This document shows, one piece after another, positions 26,646 to 39,784 of a stretch of DNA of 64,000 nt. The stretch lies in NCBI GenBank assembly GCA_016808115.1, contig JAEQBH010003943.1, positions 186,001 to 250,000 on the forward strand, in the 5' to 3' direction. Position numbers and translations under genes: made by a program. The stretch comes from Tetrastigma voinierianum (Eukaryota > Streptophyta > Magnoliopsida > Vitales > Vitaceae). Within the stretch, counting starts at the first letter, position 1. Every line of letters begins with the position of its first letter. The notes beneath the pieces were generated by a model. The model did no database searches and was not told where the DNA came from. It worked only from the letters and a program-made list of their open reading frames with translations.

Positions 26646-29600
26646 ACAATGTAATACCTTCTTCGAATATTGTATGAATTGAGCAAATGTTGCCTCATTC
26701 TTTAGCTCATGATAGTCTCCGCACTAGCATATTCTTTTTCACTGATCTTTCATTTCAAACTCCCTAATTGAGTGGATAACAATTTTTCAATTTCTTCAAC
26801 GCTATCAACATATCATCGACATCTGAGTAGATAAATGAGAAAGACATAAGTAAACTTCAAAAAAATACACACTTCAGTCATCAATTTGCCCTAGACGTAC
26901 CTCCAGATGACCATGGCAGTGACAAAACCACCTATATATGAGTTATTATGACTCTATAAATATCTTTTCATTTTTGCAAACCATATCTTGTTATAATAGT
27001 TTTGAATCACTATGGCTGAATTATGGAGCTTCTCTTCTGATCTTCTTAAAAACACTGTTTTTTACATCAACTAGTTCCATATTAAATGACTACGAAATTT
27101 ATGAAATTCTAAATGGGAAGATTGTTTCTGGCCCAGAAAGAAAGAATACCTCTTTAAGTCAGTTCATTCCTTTTGAGAGATGATCTTCAGCCCTTTAAGC
27201 CTTCTTGTATGCTTGAACATCGTACTGTCGAGAAATCCTTATTTCTTTGTATATACCCATTTGCACCCAATTGCCTTTTTACCCTTTGGTAGTTGAGCAA
27301 GCCCCCAAGTTTCATTCTTTTGAAGAGACTGCATCTCCTCTTCCATAGCTATCTTCCACTTATTAGCACCGAAACTGTGATTACCTCTCAGTAGAAGAGA
27401 CATCATCGTCCTCTGATTGTAAAGTCTTTCAGCCCTTGTATCATTATATCGACGGTGCGTATTTCATGTATTGACTTATTAATTGTAATGATTCATATTC
27501 TTTGACCATAAGTTCTTAGGCAGACCTTCTCGCCTCAGTCTCCTCAGTGCAAATTTACCAACATTTGTATCAAAATTGGAGTTGAATTATGAATTGTTAA
27601 TTCAACATTCTGTATCCTCCCTGCTTTGCGGAATACCATTTTCCTTTAGTGATTTTCCAATTCTTCAACATTGAAGACTGTCGATGTCACATCAACTAAA
27701 CTGGATTTGAATCTTCTTTGAGCTTGGACACTAGAACTAATATCCTTTAATTCACGAGAAGGCTTTAAAGACTGTGTTTTCTTTCTTGGCTTTTGGATCT
27801 AAACTTGGAATTATTTCCGCCTGATAGTATGCGATGGAACAAAAAACATGTAAGTCATAATGAAAGCAGGTTGTCCAGACCATACCTCAGTAGAAATTCT
27901 CCATCAATAGTAGGTGAAGGTAGATAATGTTGAATAACATGCATGAGAGTCTGACCTATTTAAATTCCTTTTTAACCCGTGATGGACAACACATCAAACT
28001 TTCTCCAGTGAATATCAGTTGATCAGTTCTACCATTGTGTTGTGGTGTATCTCCCCAACGATCAAAGTGATGTCTGATACACTCATCTTGACCTGATTTA
28101 AAAACTAATCATTGCAAAACTCACCACCGTATTTAATTCATGGTCTTGATCTTCTAGTTTGTGTTTCGATATATTTTTCATTTAAGGAAAACATTAAATA
28201 CATCACTCTTATAATACTTTTAATTCATCGATATATGATAAAAGTAACAAGTAGTGTATCTTCCATGAGTGCACTCTTGTGGTAAAGGTCTCTATATCTC
28301 TGATGAACAGTCAGAATATACTGGTAATATGGTCATGATGCAATTTCACTCTCCCCGCACGCTCTGAGTGCTCAAAATTCCGACACGAGGTTTGCACCTT
28401 GATAAGCGTCGTTCACGAAATGAGTAAGGCTCTCTCACCTGCATGCCCCAAACATCTATGCCACAAACTAGTAATCTTTGAATCTTTATCTATCCCCAGA
28501 AAGCATTACGCCATTGCTCAGTCCTTTAATACTCATTGTAAGTGATGACTTATTTCTCTTGTGCCTTTCATAACCATAAGAGCGCTTGAAATGACTTTTA
28601 AAACTCCATCTCGAATAATCACGTACGACAAGGCCTTTAGACTCTAAGGCCCCTTAAGAGATGAGATTCTTTTACAACTTCAGTACATATCAAACATCTA
28701 TCAAAACTCACAGTTGATCATCGCGTTCTCAATGGATCAGACCATCTGTCATCTCCTTGAACATCACTACTACCCAGTATAATAACCACCTTGACTTCTT
28801 CAAAATTGAAGGGCCATTCTTAATAATGGACACATATGATAGAGTACAACTTAGAGATCCAAATCATTCATCAAAACGTGTAATTTGATGACCATTCTAT
28901 GAACTTCGGAATCACTAGAGAGTCTTGCGCTCGATGACCTGACATCATAATAACCATACCTCAACTTTCAACTTAAGACGATCTTTTTCTTGTCTTAATT
29001 CTGCATTATGTGTTGGCTCATGTTTTCTAGTCCTCTATTTGGTCTCACCTTCCATTTTTTTCTATTCTTATTTTGACCCTCGCCCTCTCCTTATTAATGG
29101 TTCATTGACTCATCGATGTTCTTTTGATCTTTCTTCTAATTTCATAATTGACAACATAGAACACACTTGAACCGTTTATCATTCACATGGATAAATGAAT
29201 ACGAATGGTCCGGCTCATTAGGAAGAGAGACGATCAATATTGTAGCCCTTTGATCATCTTTGAAGTTCTCATCTAAGTTTAATATATAGGAAATTAATTT
29301 ATTAAACTCCTCAATATGGGAACTAATGCTCATACCAGATTTTAATTGGAGACAAAATAATCCCTTCAACAGGTATAAATGATTTTCATTACTTTTCTTC
29401 ATATATTTATTTTCTAGCGCCTTCCACAAACTATAAATAAACGTCTCTTGTAGAAACGTATACCTCTACTCTTTAGCTAGACAGAAACGAATCTGTACAG
29501 TTTGATGTTGAGTCTTTCCAGTCACTCTCCTTTGGTATCATGGTTTGTTTCTTTCAAGCCTATATCCAAATCTAGCATTTACGATTGCATCCCCTTCATA

Positions 29601-30050
29601 TCACTCTGCCATAGTAGAAATTATTCGACCATGGAATTTTCCAACATTTACTTTTGCATTGTGATGGTTGTTTTTAACCAGATTCTACCATGCTCAGGAC
29701 AAACTATACAAACTACAAGATGAGTTCTAGGAAGATTGGTCGTCACCACAGTCCAACTTAGACCCGATCTCACTATATGTTCAAGAAAGTTAGATTGGTC
29801 CAAATGGTGTCCCGAATGCGATCCTGTGAATAGAACTGCAGATATTAACGATTAATGGAGCTTCTCTTGGGCAATTTCAGCGTTAGCAGTCTAGAACAAA
29901 TTTACGATGTGGAGAATCAGAGTTGCCGTAACCCTTGAACATATATAACTTCACTTGAATAAATGGCGGGATTTTCAGATGTGGAAAGATGGGATTCTGT
30001 CACCTTCCCTGAAACATGCTACTAAAAGAACCTAAAAACATATTACCAAT

Positions 30051-30399
30051 TGTTGTCTATGCACGATATTACAACAAGTAGAAAAACTAAATACAAAAAA
30101 ATGAAAGAGAACACAAGAAATTTAATGAGGCTTGATATAAATACCTACGTCCTCGGGCGCCGTAAAAAAACTTCCATTAATCTAAGAGAGTTACAAACTT
30201 TGAGCTACAAATCAATTTCTTAAAAAATGGGCCAAAAGTAAATACCTAAGTAATTTGGGCAATACTACAAATACTCAAAGTAGAAAGAGGTAAAGATATG
30301 AATATTACAAAGAGAAAAAAAAACCTTTTTATAAGCTATGAGATAAGAACAAACACACTCTTTAACCGATGTGGAATTTGAATATAAGACAAATTAACA
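30051..30399 (-). repeat. Copia-A 5' LTR
   Basis: Partner of 23,606-23,944 in the same orientation, about 10 bp longer through small indels. Next to its inner end the minus strand reads TTGGTAATA, a degraded form of the copia tRNA-Met primer site TGGTATCAGAGC. Confidence 0.85.
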
Positions 30400-31363
30400 A
30401 AAACAATAGTGGTGGGGGAAATAGCAGGAACTCTAGAGTATTTATAAATTCTTGATGAATGGTCAATTCACTTTAATAAATTAATTATCAAATATTGATT
30501 TTATGATGAGATGTTAACGCGTTTTTGATAGTGAACAATGACTTGGCATCTGATATTGTTACAGATAATCGGGATCACAATTAGATTCGTGTTTGTCCTT
30601 TTGTGTGTGACACACAAACGTGCAGGACGAGATCGTACAAGTTTCACTCAAGAAATAAATAGCAACCATCAAATAAATGTGATCAAATGTAGTATCGAAC
30701 AAATCAGTGATATAAATATATAGTGTAGTCAGTTTTCATATCATTATATCAGTAACATAGTGATAAACTTCTCCGGGTTGTTTGTTAATTTACCTCACTT
30801 ACCTATTATCTTATCATTATTAGGGAAAATTGGCATCAGATGTGAAAGGTTGTGCATATTTCTAGTAGTATCATTATTTACTTGAACATAGTTTTTGATA
30901 GTTATGTTACTTAGTTATTTAAGTCTGTCTTTATTGATAAAGTCAGCAGCTTATTCTCTATGTTTATTTATACGACCTTATCCATCTGTACAACATTAGA
31001 AGTGATTATTAATATTGCCTACTCAAGTAGTGAAGCAGTTTCTCTTTAATATTCAAAAATCTTCATCTAACTGTACTGTGATATCGTTAAGTTGTCCTAA
31101 CACAAAAGACTGCTTCTTTATATATAATTGTCTCTTAGTCTTAGGCACATCAATCTGTCTATATACCACTAATATTATATACTTTCACAACATGAACCTA
31201 ATTAGCTACAAATTTAGCCAGAGTATGACAGATGGTTTGTGCAACAGAAAAGGAGGTCACGACAAAGAAAGAAACCTATTTGGTATTTAGTTCTATTTAT
31301 CATTTTTAAATTCATGTCAATAGGTCTCAACATGGTAGTGGCTTGAAGTTGTTGTCTTATTAT

Positions 31364-31459
31364 ATGATTATTGGCGCAGGTTTGGGAGGCTTTGTGGCAT
31401 GTAGTGCACTTTCACAAAGGAACAATGATCCTACCACAGTTTCACATTCTTGGGATATT
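31364..31459 (+). pseudogene. Stray exon of a beta-ketoacyl-ACP synthase (KAS I/II type)
   Basis: The frame from 31364 contains GLGGFVACSALSQRNNDP followed by SHSWD. This closely matches the conserved segment of plastid 3-oxoacyl-ACP synthases (family form GLGGFVACRALSQRNNDP...SRPWD). A splice-acceptor-like GCGCAG precedes it and a perfect donor (GTAAGT at 31460) follows, so it looks like a copied genomic exon, not a retrocopy. The rest of the enzyme, including the downstream catalytic His motifs, is not seen nearby. It is a fragment with no likely product. Similarity to KAS II seems slightly greater (NNDP) but this is a judgement by eye. Confidence 0.72.
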
Positions 31460-32149
31460 GTAAGTTTGATAATCTCATCCAAGTTAAAGAATAAATAAGT
31501 TTAAATCTTGATCATTCTTTGACTTTAGTTAGATTGATTTGTTAAGTGTTCGTGTATTTTTCTAGATTTTGGTAACTTGTTGCAAGAAGCTAAATAATCA
31601 AACCAAAAATTTACATGTGTCATTAAAACTTATGAGTAATTAAGTTATGTTAAAATGAACAATTACATTAGTGGCACATGTGTAGGATATGTTACCATTA
31701 CAATTGTCTTTTTGACTATCATGAATATACTATGTAATTGTATTTCTAAGTAAGCGTGTTCATAAAAAAAGTGAACCATCTATCTTAGCTAAATAATTAT
31801 TCATTGAACTAACTGTTTCCACATTTAGACCAAGACAAAGTCATGCTAGTGATTTTGGTGGAGAACATTAGCACCCTCCCACTGATTCTCCGTACCAACA
31901 AATTAAAGAACTTTTGTATGTATATAGCAAACTGTGAATCTTTGTTTAGGAATATATCTAAAATGTAATTTGGATAAATATGGATATAGATAGTTTTTTT
32001 TCCTTATTCATATGACCTTGATATAGTTTTTATTTTTATTTTTTATCTATATGACTTTCATATTATGTGTACATTTTCCATAATTATGAGATTGTTATAT
32101 TAAGATTTATAACCAATGAAATTAATGCAAATGAAAATTTTATTGTGAG

Positions 32150-32419
32150 AAATATGATAACACTTGTAATGAGTGTTATGGTTATAAAACAAGAACATAT
32201 AAAAATCAATGACGCTCATATAAGTGTCATAATTACCATTGAACTTGAGTAGAGAATGATGCTTTAAAAGAGGGTCATAGTTCACAAAAGATGATGCTTG
32301 TAATAAGCGTCATTGTGAGTAAACATTTACAATGACAATCGAGACCATGACACTTTAGGGAAACATCATTGTAACTCTTCCCATTAATCATGTCATTGAT
32401 TAACTTTTTTCTTGTAGTG
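32150..32419. mobile_element. CACTA (En/Spm-like) terminus
   Basis: The end TTTTTCTTGTAGTG (32,406-32,419) is the inverse of CACTACAAGAAAAA, the hallmark terminus of plant CACTA elements. Upstream are subterminal inverted motifs such as AACACTTGTAATGAGTGTT (about 32,159), ACGCTCATATAAGTGTCAT (about 32,212) and GATGCTTGTAATAAGCGTC (about 32,293). The opposite terminus was not found. Confidence 0.65.
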
Positions 32420-34059
32420 TTAGTATTTAACAAAATTTAATTAGAATACGTCTTAATATAAACCCCAACCTCATTTTCTCTCAACTTTTTATTTGATAGC
32501 TTCTATTTTAACAAGTAAGGAAGTCAAATTTTTACAGTAATTAACGGCTTAAATCTAATCAATTCTATTGTTCATACTTTTTATTTATTAATAAAGTGGT
32601 TATTCTAAACATATTTATGTTTTTTATGAATTTGTGTGGCAGCCTTTACTTGCATAAATTGTTACTCGTCTTCGTGCGACGTAGTTTGTCGTTTTTTAAC
32701 GTGTGTTTGTAGTTTGTCATTTGTCGCTTGTGTCTTATGGTTCAATAAATCGTGCTGTCTTTGTGGTTTAAGTAAATGCTTTTTGTCTCGACCAAGTGGT
32801 TATATCGTCATATAATCGCATTTTGGTTTCGTCATCGTGGTGCGACCATTTGTGTTTGTTAATTGAATGAAACCAGTATATCGATCAAACAAAATGTGAT
32901 AAATTGCTAAATGTTTGTGTTGATCATATGTCTTATATTAAATGATAATATTAAATGTGCTTCGATTATCGATATATTTGATCATTATATTATAAACTTG
33001 GATGTTGTTTACTCTTTTATATATGAGTTTTAGCATTTGATTAAATGTTTTTAGATGTATTGTTAAGTTTGAATCAATGAAATTATTTTTAACAAAAAAA
33101 TAGAATACATTAAAATTTTTAGAAAATCGATGAAATTTTATACGAACGTCTAAAATATCTTCAAACGACTTTCATGAAACACTATTTGAGTCAAAATCCA
33201 TTATAAAGGTTCTGAATCACCTTTAAAACTTCGCCCTCTGTACAAATATTTTAATATTTTATATCCTCAAGATAAATAATAGAATCCATTTTGACCAAAT
33301 GTGATTCCTTAACATAGCTCGAATCTAATATAATTTTCGTGGGTTTGAATTGAATATAAATGAGTTTAAATTAAATTTATATTGAATTCTGTAAACAAGT
33401 TGATAGGTATACATATATTAAACTATATAAACTAGTTGATAAATTTATACTGGACTGCATAAGATTTTGTTAATATCTGGTGATCCAAATTCTAGATTTG
33501 AAAAGTTTCGCAGTTTAATATCATGGATTTTCGTGAAATGATTGGGTTAGGCTTAATCTTGTGGCTCATTTTTGTAGTATGAGCCTATTCAATTTTAAAT
33601 GCCTATAAATATCCAAATTCAATCAAGGAATTGAGAGATATTTTTGTGGAGCTAGGATCTTGCACCTTAATAGTTGCAATCATAGATACTCATTTATATT
33701 TAAATAGTGTATTTTTAGTGTTAAAAAATCAGGCAGATGGATCTATTCAACCGGTGAATAGTTGTGGAAGTGACCTTTATGTTTCCGGTTTAACCACCCG
33801 GTCAGTATCAGTTTAAACCCATGGCTTAGTAAATTGTTTTTATTCGTCGTCGATTAAGGAGTTTTAAAACATTGTATTTTTTTTTCTTTGCTTTTGGTTT
33901 TTCCTTATTTAGGGTTTTCACATAAATTTGGGTATTCAACTGTTTCCATGTATTCTATTCTCTACTATCATTTTTTTAATCAAACCATGAGGTGTATATG
34001 AGTGGAACATTCATGCAGGAAATGTATTTTAAGTCATCTGTATTTCAGTAATTCGTAAT

Positions 34060-34180
34060 TCGAGAGGGATAATAAGGATGATAAAATTCTATCTCATAAC
34101 ACAAGTGCACTACCAGGACTCGAACTCGAAACCACTACTAGTTAAGATAGGAGATCCCGACTATCTCATCTACATATTCT
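34060..34180 (-). mobile_element. SINE-like segment
   Basis: On the minus strand GTTCGAGTCC (34,125-34,116) is a good pol III B box, preceded at suitable distance by a tRNA-like stretch. No flanking duplication was established. Confidence 0.4.
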
Positions 34181-34624
34181 ATAATTCATTTTTCTTTAAC
34201 AAACATGTTGAGGAGCAAATCAGATTTGATTTCAACAATGACAACAATTAAGTACAAACATTCTGATATTAGGTTGGAACACCATATTTTCGTTATGGTA
34301 GATAAAAGTCTCCTAATAGTGTAACATTCAATTTTCTTATGTCATATTTTTCTTGTTTCCTAGCTAATAAAAGCCAAACCAATATTCTATAACTAGTTAT
34401 GTTAATCATTGCAATAATCTGGTCTATTAAATATTTATTGTTTTTACAGAAAATTTACATTAGTTTGTAAACCAGTGTCCCTAAAGTAAAATCCTGGCAA
34501 CTACCTAATTAAGGTGGAGAGTTAAAAGAAGAAAAAGATTATTAGATATTTTCAAGTAAAATTATATTATATCTCGTCACTATATAATAAACAGCCTGAT
34601 TGATAATTTTCAATGCAGTACCAT

Positions 34625-35302
34625 TCACATTATGGTGCAACCCCTATTTATCCCTTCACCAAAGGAATGGACGTAAGAATTAACCACCGGCGCCGCCGCT
34701 GGGGCAAAGTTGATTGCCGACGGTGGCCGAGCGTAGCGGTAGGCTTTGACTGAACCAAACTCATGCCTCGTCGATTCGTTGATGAAGGTGGCGGACGACT
34801 CTGCATCGGCAGCGGAAGCCGTATGATTCATATAAGCTCCTCCCTCTGCTTTCTCTCTCACATCGCTATTATCGTTTCCACCACCATTAGCATCCGCCTC
34901 CTGATCAATTCCCCGGTGGTGGCCACCTCCCTGGATTTTGTTTCCGCCACCACCACCACCACCACCACCACCGGTGATATCAGCTGCTTGTACTGGTACA
35001 CCATCATTTTGGCGGCCACCACCAATTTTAGCAGCCCCATGATCTTGATTCCTTCCTCCTCTTCTGATGTTCGCGTTACCATTATCACTGAAATTACCAC
35101 CCCCGCCGCCGCCGCCGCCACCACAACAGCCACCGCCACCGCTCCTATCTTGTCCCGTATTAACTTCGATAACACAAGTCTGCAGGGGAATTAATCCCAA
35201 AACCGAAATCAGATTTCAGCTAAGAAAAATGAGAAAAAGAAAATAAAAGATACCATATATGTGTACCCGAGGGTTGTGGGTTTTCCTTCTAGTAAAACAC
35301 AT
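34625..35302 (-). CDS. HMA-less HIPP derivative with Gly-rich tail and CaaX box
   Basis: Proposed exons on the minus strand are 35302-35267 (MCFTRRKTHNPR) and 35179-34625, with an 87-base intron (GTACAC...CTGCAG). The product is 196 residues. Exon 2 opens TCVIEVN, which matches the first beta strand at the same exon border in HIPPs (VVLKVN in the locus at 18.8 kb). It then runs straight into a Gly-rich tail, so the CxxC metal site and the rest of HMA are absent. The tail has GGRNQDHGAAK, then YARPPSAINFAP, NSYVHSF and a final CTIM, all matching HIPP C-termini, so Cys prenylation is likely. There is no internal stop or frameshift. Intron 1 begins GTACAC exactly as in the 18.7 kb locus. The function is unknown; it cannot bind metal as a normal HIPP does. 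An alternative start at 35,200 (intron retained) gives 191 residues. Confidence 0.62.
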
Positions 35303-35930
35303 ACTGAGAGAGAGAGAGGATGGATGGGTGGGGAGACTCGAAAGCCCACAATTCAGGGAGACTACAGAGTTTTTTAAATAACAACGGCTTAGGGTGTTTT
35401 CCCATTTTTCACCTTTGTTCACACTTGTTCTTGCATGGTCGGTTGCTAATAACAGGGATCGGGTTTTTTCGGTTTCCTATCCACCTCCTCATGGTAAGGG
35501 TATGGATCAAGTGTAATTGGGTTTCTTGCTCCAATTATATTAAAAAATTATTTTATTTTATTTTATTTTATAATATAAATAACATTTAAAATATTTTATT
35601 TTTAATGAAATATATTAATTTTTATATAATGAAAATTAAAAGCTAAACAAGATCGATATAAGAATCTGTCTACCCGTCTAGACCTATCCTCTTTAATTTT
35701 TTAAATGGAATGACTATAAGTAGCTTAAATAAGAGAGTTGAGGTTAAGATGGTGCTCCCTAATACCAAACCTGCTCCATTTAGCAGTCCTTAATAATCAT
35801 CAATTCTGAACAAGAGAACTTTCAACATTTTCTTAAGGTGAACAATTTAGGTGATAGAAATTATCATTGAATATGACTTAAATTTTCCTTTTTAATAGGT
35901 TAGAACAATAGCATTGTGAGTTAAGAAATA

Positions 35931-35993
<63 letters not shown>

Positions 35994-36900
35994 TCTCTGC
36001 TATATATATATATATATATAAAGAGAGATATCACCAATTGGGCAATTGTATCTCTTAAGCGTCTACTATCTCAATTCCTGCTATTATTTCTTTGCATTGA
36101 TCATATGTTTTGGAAAATACTTTGACTAGAAATGGATTGGATGTAAAAAGATTAATGGAGGGGTTTTTTTTTTTTTTTCAAAAATAAAGATTGTTTTTTA
36201 TAAAAAAAAAGTAAAATTATTCTATGTGAAAGTAGCTTTAGAATATATAACGAGATGATACTTGAAGCACCATATAGTATTCCTTGCTTGTAGTGGGATT
36301 TATGCCAGTCAGATACCCATTTATAAATACTGTATTGGGAGGATAAAAAAGAATAAAGAGGAAAGGGAGGAGAGATAGATGTGTTTGCAAAAAAGAGTTT
36401 ATGCTTCGAGTTTTCTCCTGACTTTCAATCACAATCAACTGAAGAGCATGTATCTGTGATTGCCTGGAGCAACAATTGATTAAATAATCCAAAGGAGATA
36501 TAAAGAACACACAGGATTTATGTCGTTTAACAGTTTCCCTACATCATCAGGAATATGTTTGAAATAGAGTTATTGATATTTATAATAACACTGGATATAA
36601 TCAAATTATAAAAGTACTCATATATTCTAAACATATTGGCGCAGCCACTTTGAAGGCTTCGTTTCCCTCACCCCCGAACTATTATTTCGTCTTTTCAAAC
36701 CAGATGATGTATGAAGAAGTAATATAATAACTTTATAAATATGCTTTACTCTTAATATGAGTTATATGTCATAATAATATATTTTTCAACATATGGAATC
36801 TTCCTTCAATTAATCTTCATCTATACATCAATCTAGTTTCTTTTCCAAATTGTGTGACATTACATATTCTATGATTGTGTACCTAATGAATCTTTGGAAA
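35303..36900. other. Upstream region of the HMA-less HIPP gene and AT-rich spacer
   Basis: A CT-rich leader (minus strand, about 35,306-35,322) and a TTATTTAAAA string (about 35,383-35,373) may be 5' UTR and core promoter. Beyond that the sequence is AT-rich, with a long TA tract and no gene. Confidence 0.4.
35936..36020. repeat. (TA)n microsatellite, interrupted
   Basis: About 28 TA units, a short TACTCTCTGC break, then about 10 more units. Confidence 0.95.
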
Positions 36901-37099
36901 CATAATATTAAAATTCAAGAAAATTGTGAGACCCAAAAAATATAAATTATCTTGTCACATCTCGTTCATAATTTTTTATTGGTTTCTAAAAAAGAAAAAG
37001 AAAAAATAATTGTAGCTTTGGAAATAATTAAAGAAAATATTTTTAAACTTGTTTTGATTTATTCATGGGTCAGGTGTTGGGTTATTTAACCCATTAGTG

Positions 37100-37560
37100 G
37101 GCTTATATGTAACTATTATGTGTTGTGCATCCAAATAATATTTTAAGCCTTTATTTTAAGTGACTATCCATTTTTATATTTATTGACTTTATCATCGAAA
37201 GGAGTTAGATCTTAGTCCTCAAATTGTGTCTGGACATTTTGTTTTTATTTTGTTGATCAGACTGGCAGAAAACAATAACTCAAATGCAGCATTGTTTGTG
37301 TGCCCATATGCAAAAGAGATGTGTAAAATTCAATAATTAGTTCCTTCTTGCAGTAATCACCCATTTCATTGAAGAGAAGAGAAATGAAACTCTTCTAGAG
37401 ATGCATGTAATTGGAAGGGCTAAATGATACTATTTAAGTTGGATCCACTCATCTCAATTGATTGGGTATACTTTTAATTATAAATGTTTATAAAATTCTT
37501 AATGATTAGAGCATTGTTGATACAAAGTTTTGAATCATTTCTTTTAACAAGTGAGTATCT
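37100..37560 (+). repeat. Copia-B candidate 5' LTR segment
   Basis: ATGTAACTATTATGTGTTGT, then ATCCAAATAATATTTT, CATTTTTATATTT, CACTCATCTCAAT and TTCTTAATGATTAG. The same strings appear in the same order at 45,730-46,150. Divergence looks high. Confidence 0.65.
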
Positions 37561-38039
37561 GAAGCAGATATGTTTGATCATTAGGAATTATATGTAAGGT
37601 TTTTTGGTTTTATGATCTTCTTCATAGTTCTGGGGTTTATGAGGTAATATTCACTGTAAGTTTAGGTTGATTTGCATATTTACGCTTGTCAGTTTTGAAT
37701 ATAAGTCAATGGTGTTGTAATATTGAATAATTTAATCAAAAAAAATAAAAATGTTGAACCTAATGAAGAAAACGAATTGTTTTTTGTTTTTGTTTTTCTT
37801 CTCATTATTGACAGTTTCGAACGATAGTTTGATATTTATGTGTAGTTTGAAACGTGGTTTCTTCTGATTTATTTTTATTTATTATTTCAATGTTTTATAT
37901 GGATTGATTAATGATAATAGGTGAGTTGTCTTTATTTAAGTATCGTTTTATATATATATACATATATATATATCTCTATATATATATACCTATATATATC
38001 TCTCCTCTCTCTCTCTATATATCTTGCATTCTTGACCAT

Positions 38040-39480
38040 CCAAATTTAGTTGAGTGAGGCGATTGAGGATTTATATTCAAGTGGTTGAGTGCAAATGACA
38101 AGTGGCGTAAAGTCCCACCACATGGATACATAGGGTGAGCTCAGTGTCTGAAAAGGTGGTCTTGTGAGGTAATGTGGTGATCTTCAGGGTGTCTTGGATA
38201 GGCTTTGCATGAGGAATTTAGTGGGAAGAAAATTGGGGTTGGAGACAAGTGGAAAGTGGTGTGGCGGGATGAATATACTCTAACTAGACCAAGCGGAGAG
38301 TGGAAGGAGAAAAGTTCTCAAGTTACGAGGGGAAAGGAGAAAAGGAAAGAAAAGGAGAAAAGAAGAAAAAAGAAAACAGCGGAAAAAAAAGAAAAAAGAG
38401 ATCAGCGGAGTTCTACGATTAACAAATGAGTTGGCGTGAGCAGTCTTGCCAAAGAGTGAAGTTCTCCCTCGGCTTTGGTTAATCTTTGTTTAGAGGCTAG
38501 GAAATGGTCATAGCCAGATTACTTGAAATAGTGGTGGTTAAAATAATTTGATAAAATTAGTGATGATTGAGACAGAATCTCGATCAGTAGTTTCGAAGCT
38601 GCGGAGTTCTAGAAGCGATTATTGATGCGTAGTTTGGGATACGGCGGATGATCTGGTTGTATCTTATGTATTGTTTTAGAGTTTGGAGATTGAGATCGAT
38701 TTTTGTGTTATTAACTTGTTTGAATATATACAGATTGTATGAAAATGATGTTAATATATTATCCTTATTTATATATTAACGTCATAAATCTTAACACCAT
38801 GTATTATGAGTGTTGCATGTAGTTCCATCTTCATATGAGAATCTTCATCAGATGACATTATCATTGCATGTGCAGGGTCATCCCGCGTGATAGTGTGGTA
38901 TGAATAAAATGGTGTGGAGGGTTGTAATAACGTCGTTAGGGAAGGTTGTCAATAAATTATGAGAGTTGTCCATATAAATATCAATCGTCGGGTGGCCCGA
39001 TTGATATGGGAGTTGTCACCAAATAGATATGAATTGGTCAACTGTTATATCGGAGGGTTAATCACAAATGATTCATAGATGATTATAAAATTATATTCAG
39101 GAGGGTTATCCTGAAAATAGATTATGAGGATGAATTTTTTCTTTATATGGAGGGTTGTCACGATTTAAAAACAAATACCTTTGTTTGGAAATGGTTTCTC
39201 AACACATGGCAAATTGTATAACAAAGTGAGGATGGGCATGATATTCATAGAGATATGTACATATGAATGTGTGAATAATTTACCTTGGATATGCCATTGC
39301 ATGTGCACTTAGGTGGGGAGTAACCCTTGTAGGAGACTTTCTCAGCGGGCAAGCTCTTTGTTATTGGGAAAATATTTGATCTTTGAGATACTGAGAAAAT
39401 AACTTCCATGAGGTCTTAGTTGAAGGAGAAGACCCAGATGGCTTATTGTATTTTACAGTAATTTATAGGTAGAAAAGCCA
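38040..39480 (+). mobile_element. LTR-like insertion inside copia-B (unclassified)
   Basis: No protein is visible. The string GACAAGTGGCG (about 38,098) recurs at about 62,977, and GATGACATTATCATTGCATG (about 38,852) resembles GATGACATTGACATGCAATG near 63,971. It therefore probably belongs to the same repeat family as the right end of the window. An A/G-rich stretch (38,320-38,400) lies within it. Confidence 0.45.
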
Positions 39481-39784
39481 GTTTTGTTCATGACCCATTG
39501 TCAGCATCTATTTCTGATATAATAAATTATGATCAAACTCGTTATGTTATACAATTTGGTAGAAGCTCTATCTTCCTAGAGAGGATGTTTGGTTCGCGTC
39601 TGAACCATAAAGGTAGTATCTTTGATCTATGTGTGAACTTTAAGATTGATTTTGTTGGGGAAGCAAAGGGAATTTGGCCCTATTTCCTTCAAAATTATAT
39701 ATTATCAGTGAAAGCAGTGTGACTTTTGAATCTTAATCGGACTATCTTGACCCAGTTATGGCACTTTACCTCGAAGGTGGAAAG

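Larger units (their letters stand above)
23606..30399 (-). mobile_element. Copia-A: degenerate Ty1/copia LTR retrotransposon
   Basis: Two LTRs in direct orientation enclose copia domains in the correct minus-strand order. Gag lies at 29,430-29,142 (MWKALENKYMKKS). Gag-pre-integrase is near 28,480-28,360 (HRCLGHAGER). A decayed integrase stretch is near 28,140-28,000. The reverse transcriptase start is near 27,370-27,190 (KWKIAMEEEMQSLQKNETW), its VDDM core near 26,823-26,806, and its late part plus RNase H region at 24,742-24,500 (VPYANAVGNLMYSMVCTR). Every domain carries stops or frameshifts, so it cannot move on its own. A ~1.9 kb unrelated segment (about 24,770-26,640) splits the reverse transcriptase. 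Target-site duplications were not found. Confidence 0.85.
30400..34600. other. Gene-poor region with transposon fragments
   Basis: No intact gene. It contains the KAS exon (31,364-31,459), short palindromic subterminal repeats and a CACTA-like end (32,150-32,419), and a SINE-like segment near 34,060-34,180. The ORF at 33,631-33,816 has no recognisable homologue and sits after a TATAAAT-like string, possibly old LTR material. Confidence 0.5.

Noticed and set aside
34763..35194. Plus-strand ORF rich in Thr opposite the HMA-less HIPP gene
   Set aside because: Complement of the Gly-codon repeats; the minus strand has the family motifs and CaaX box.
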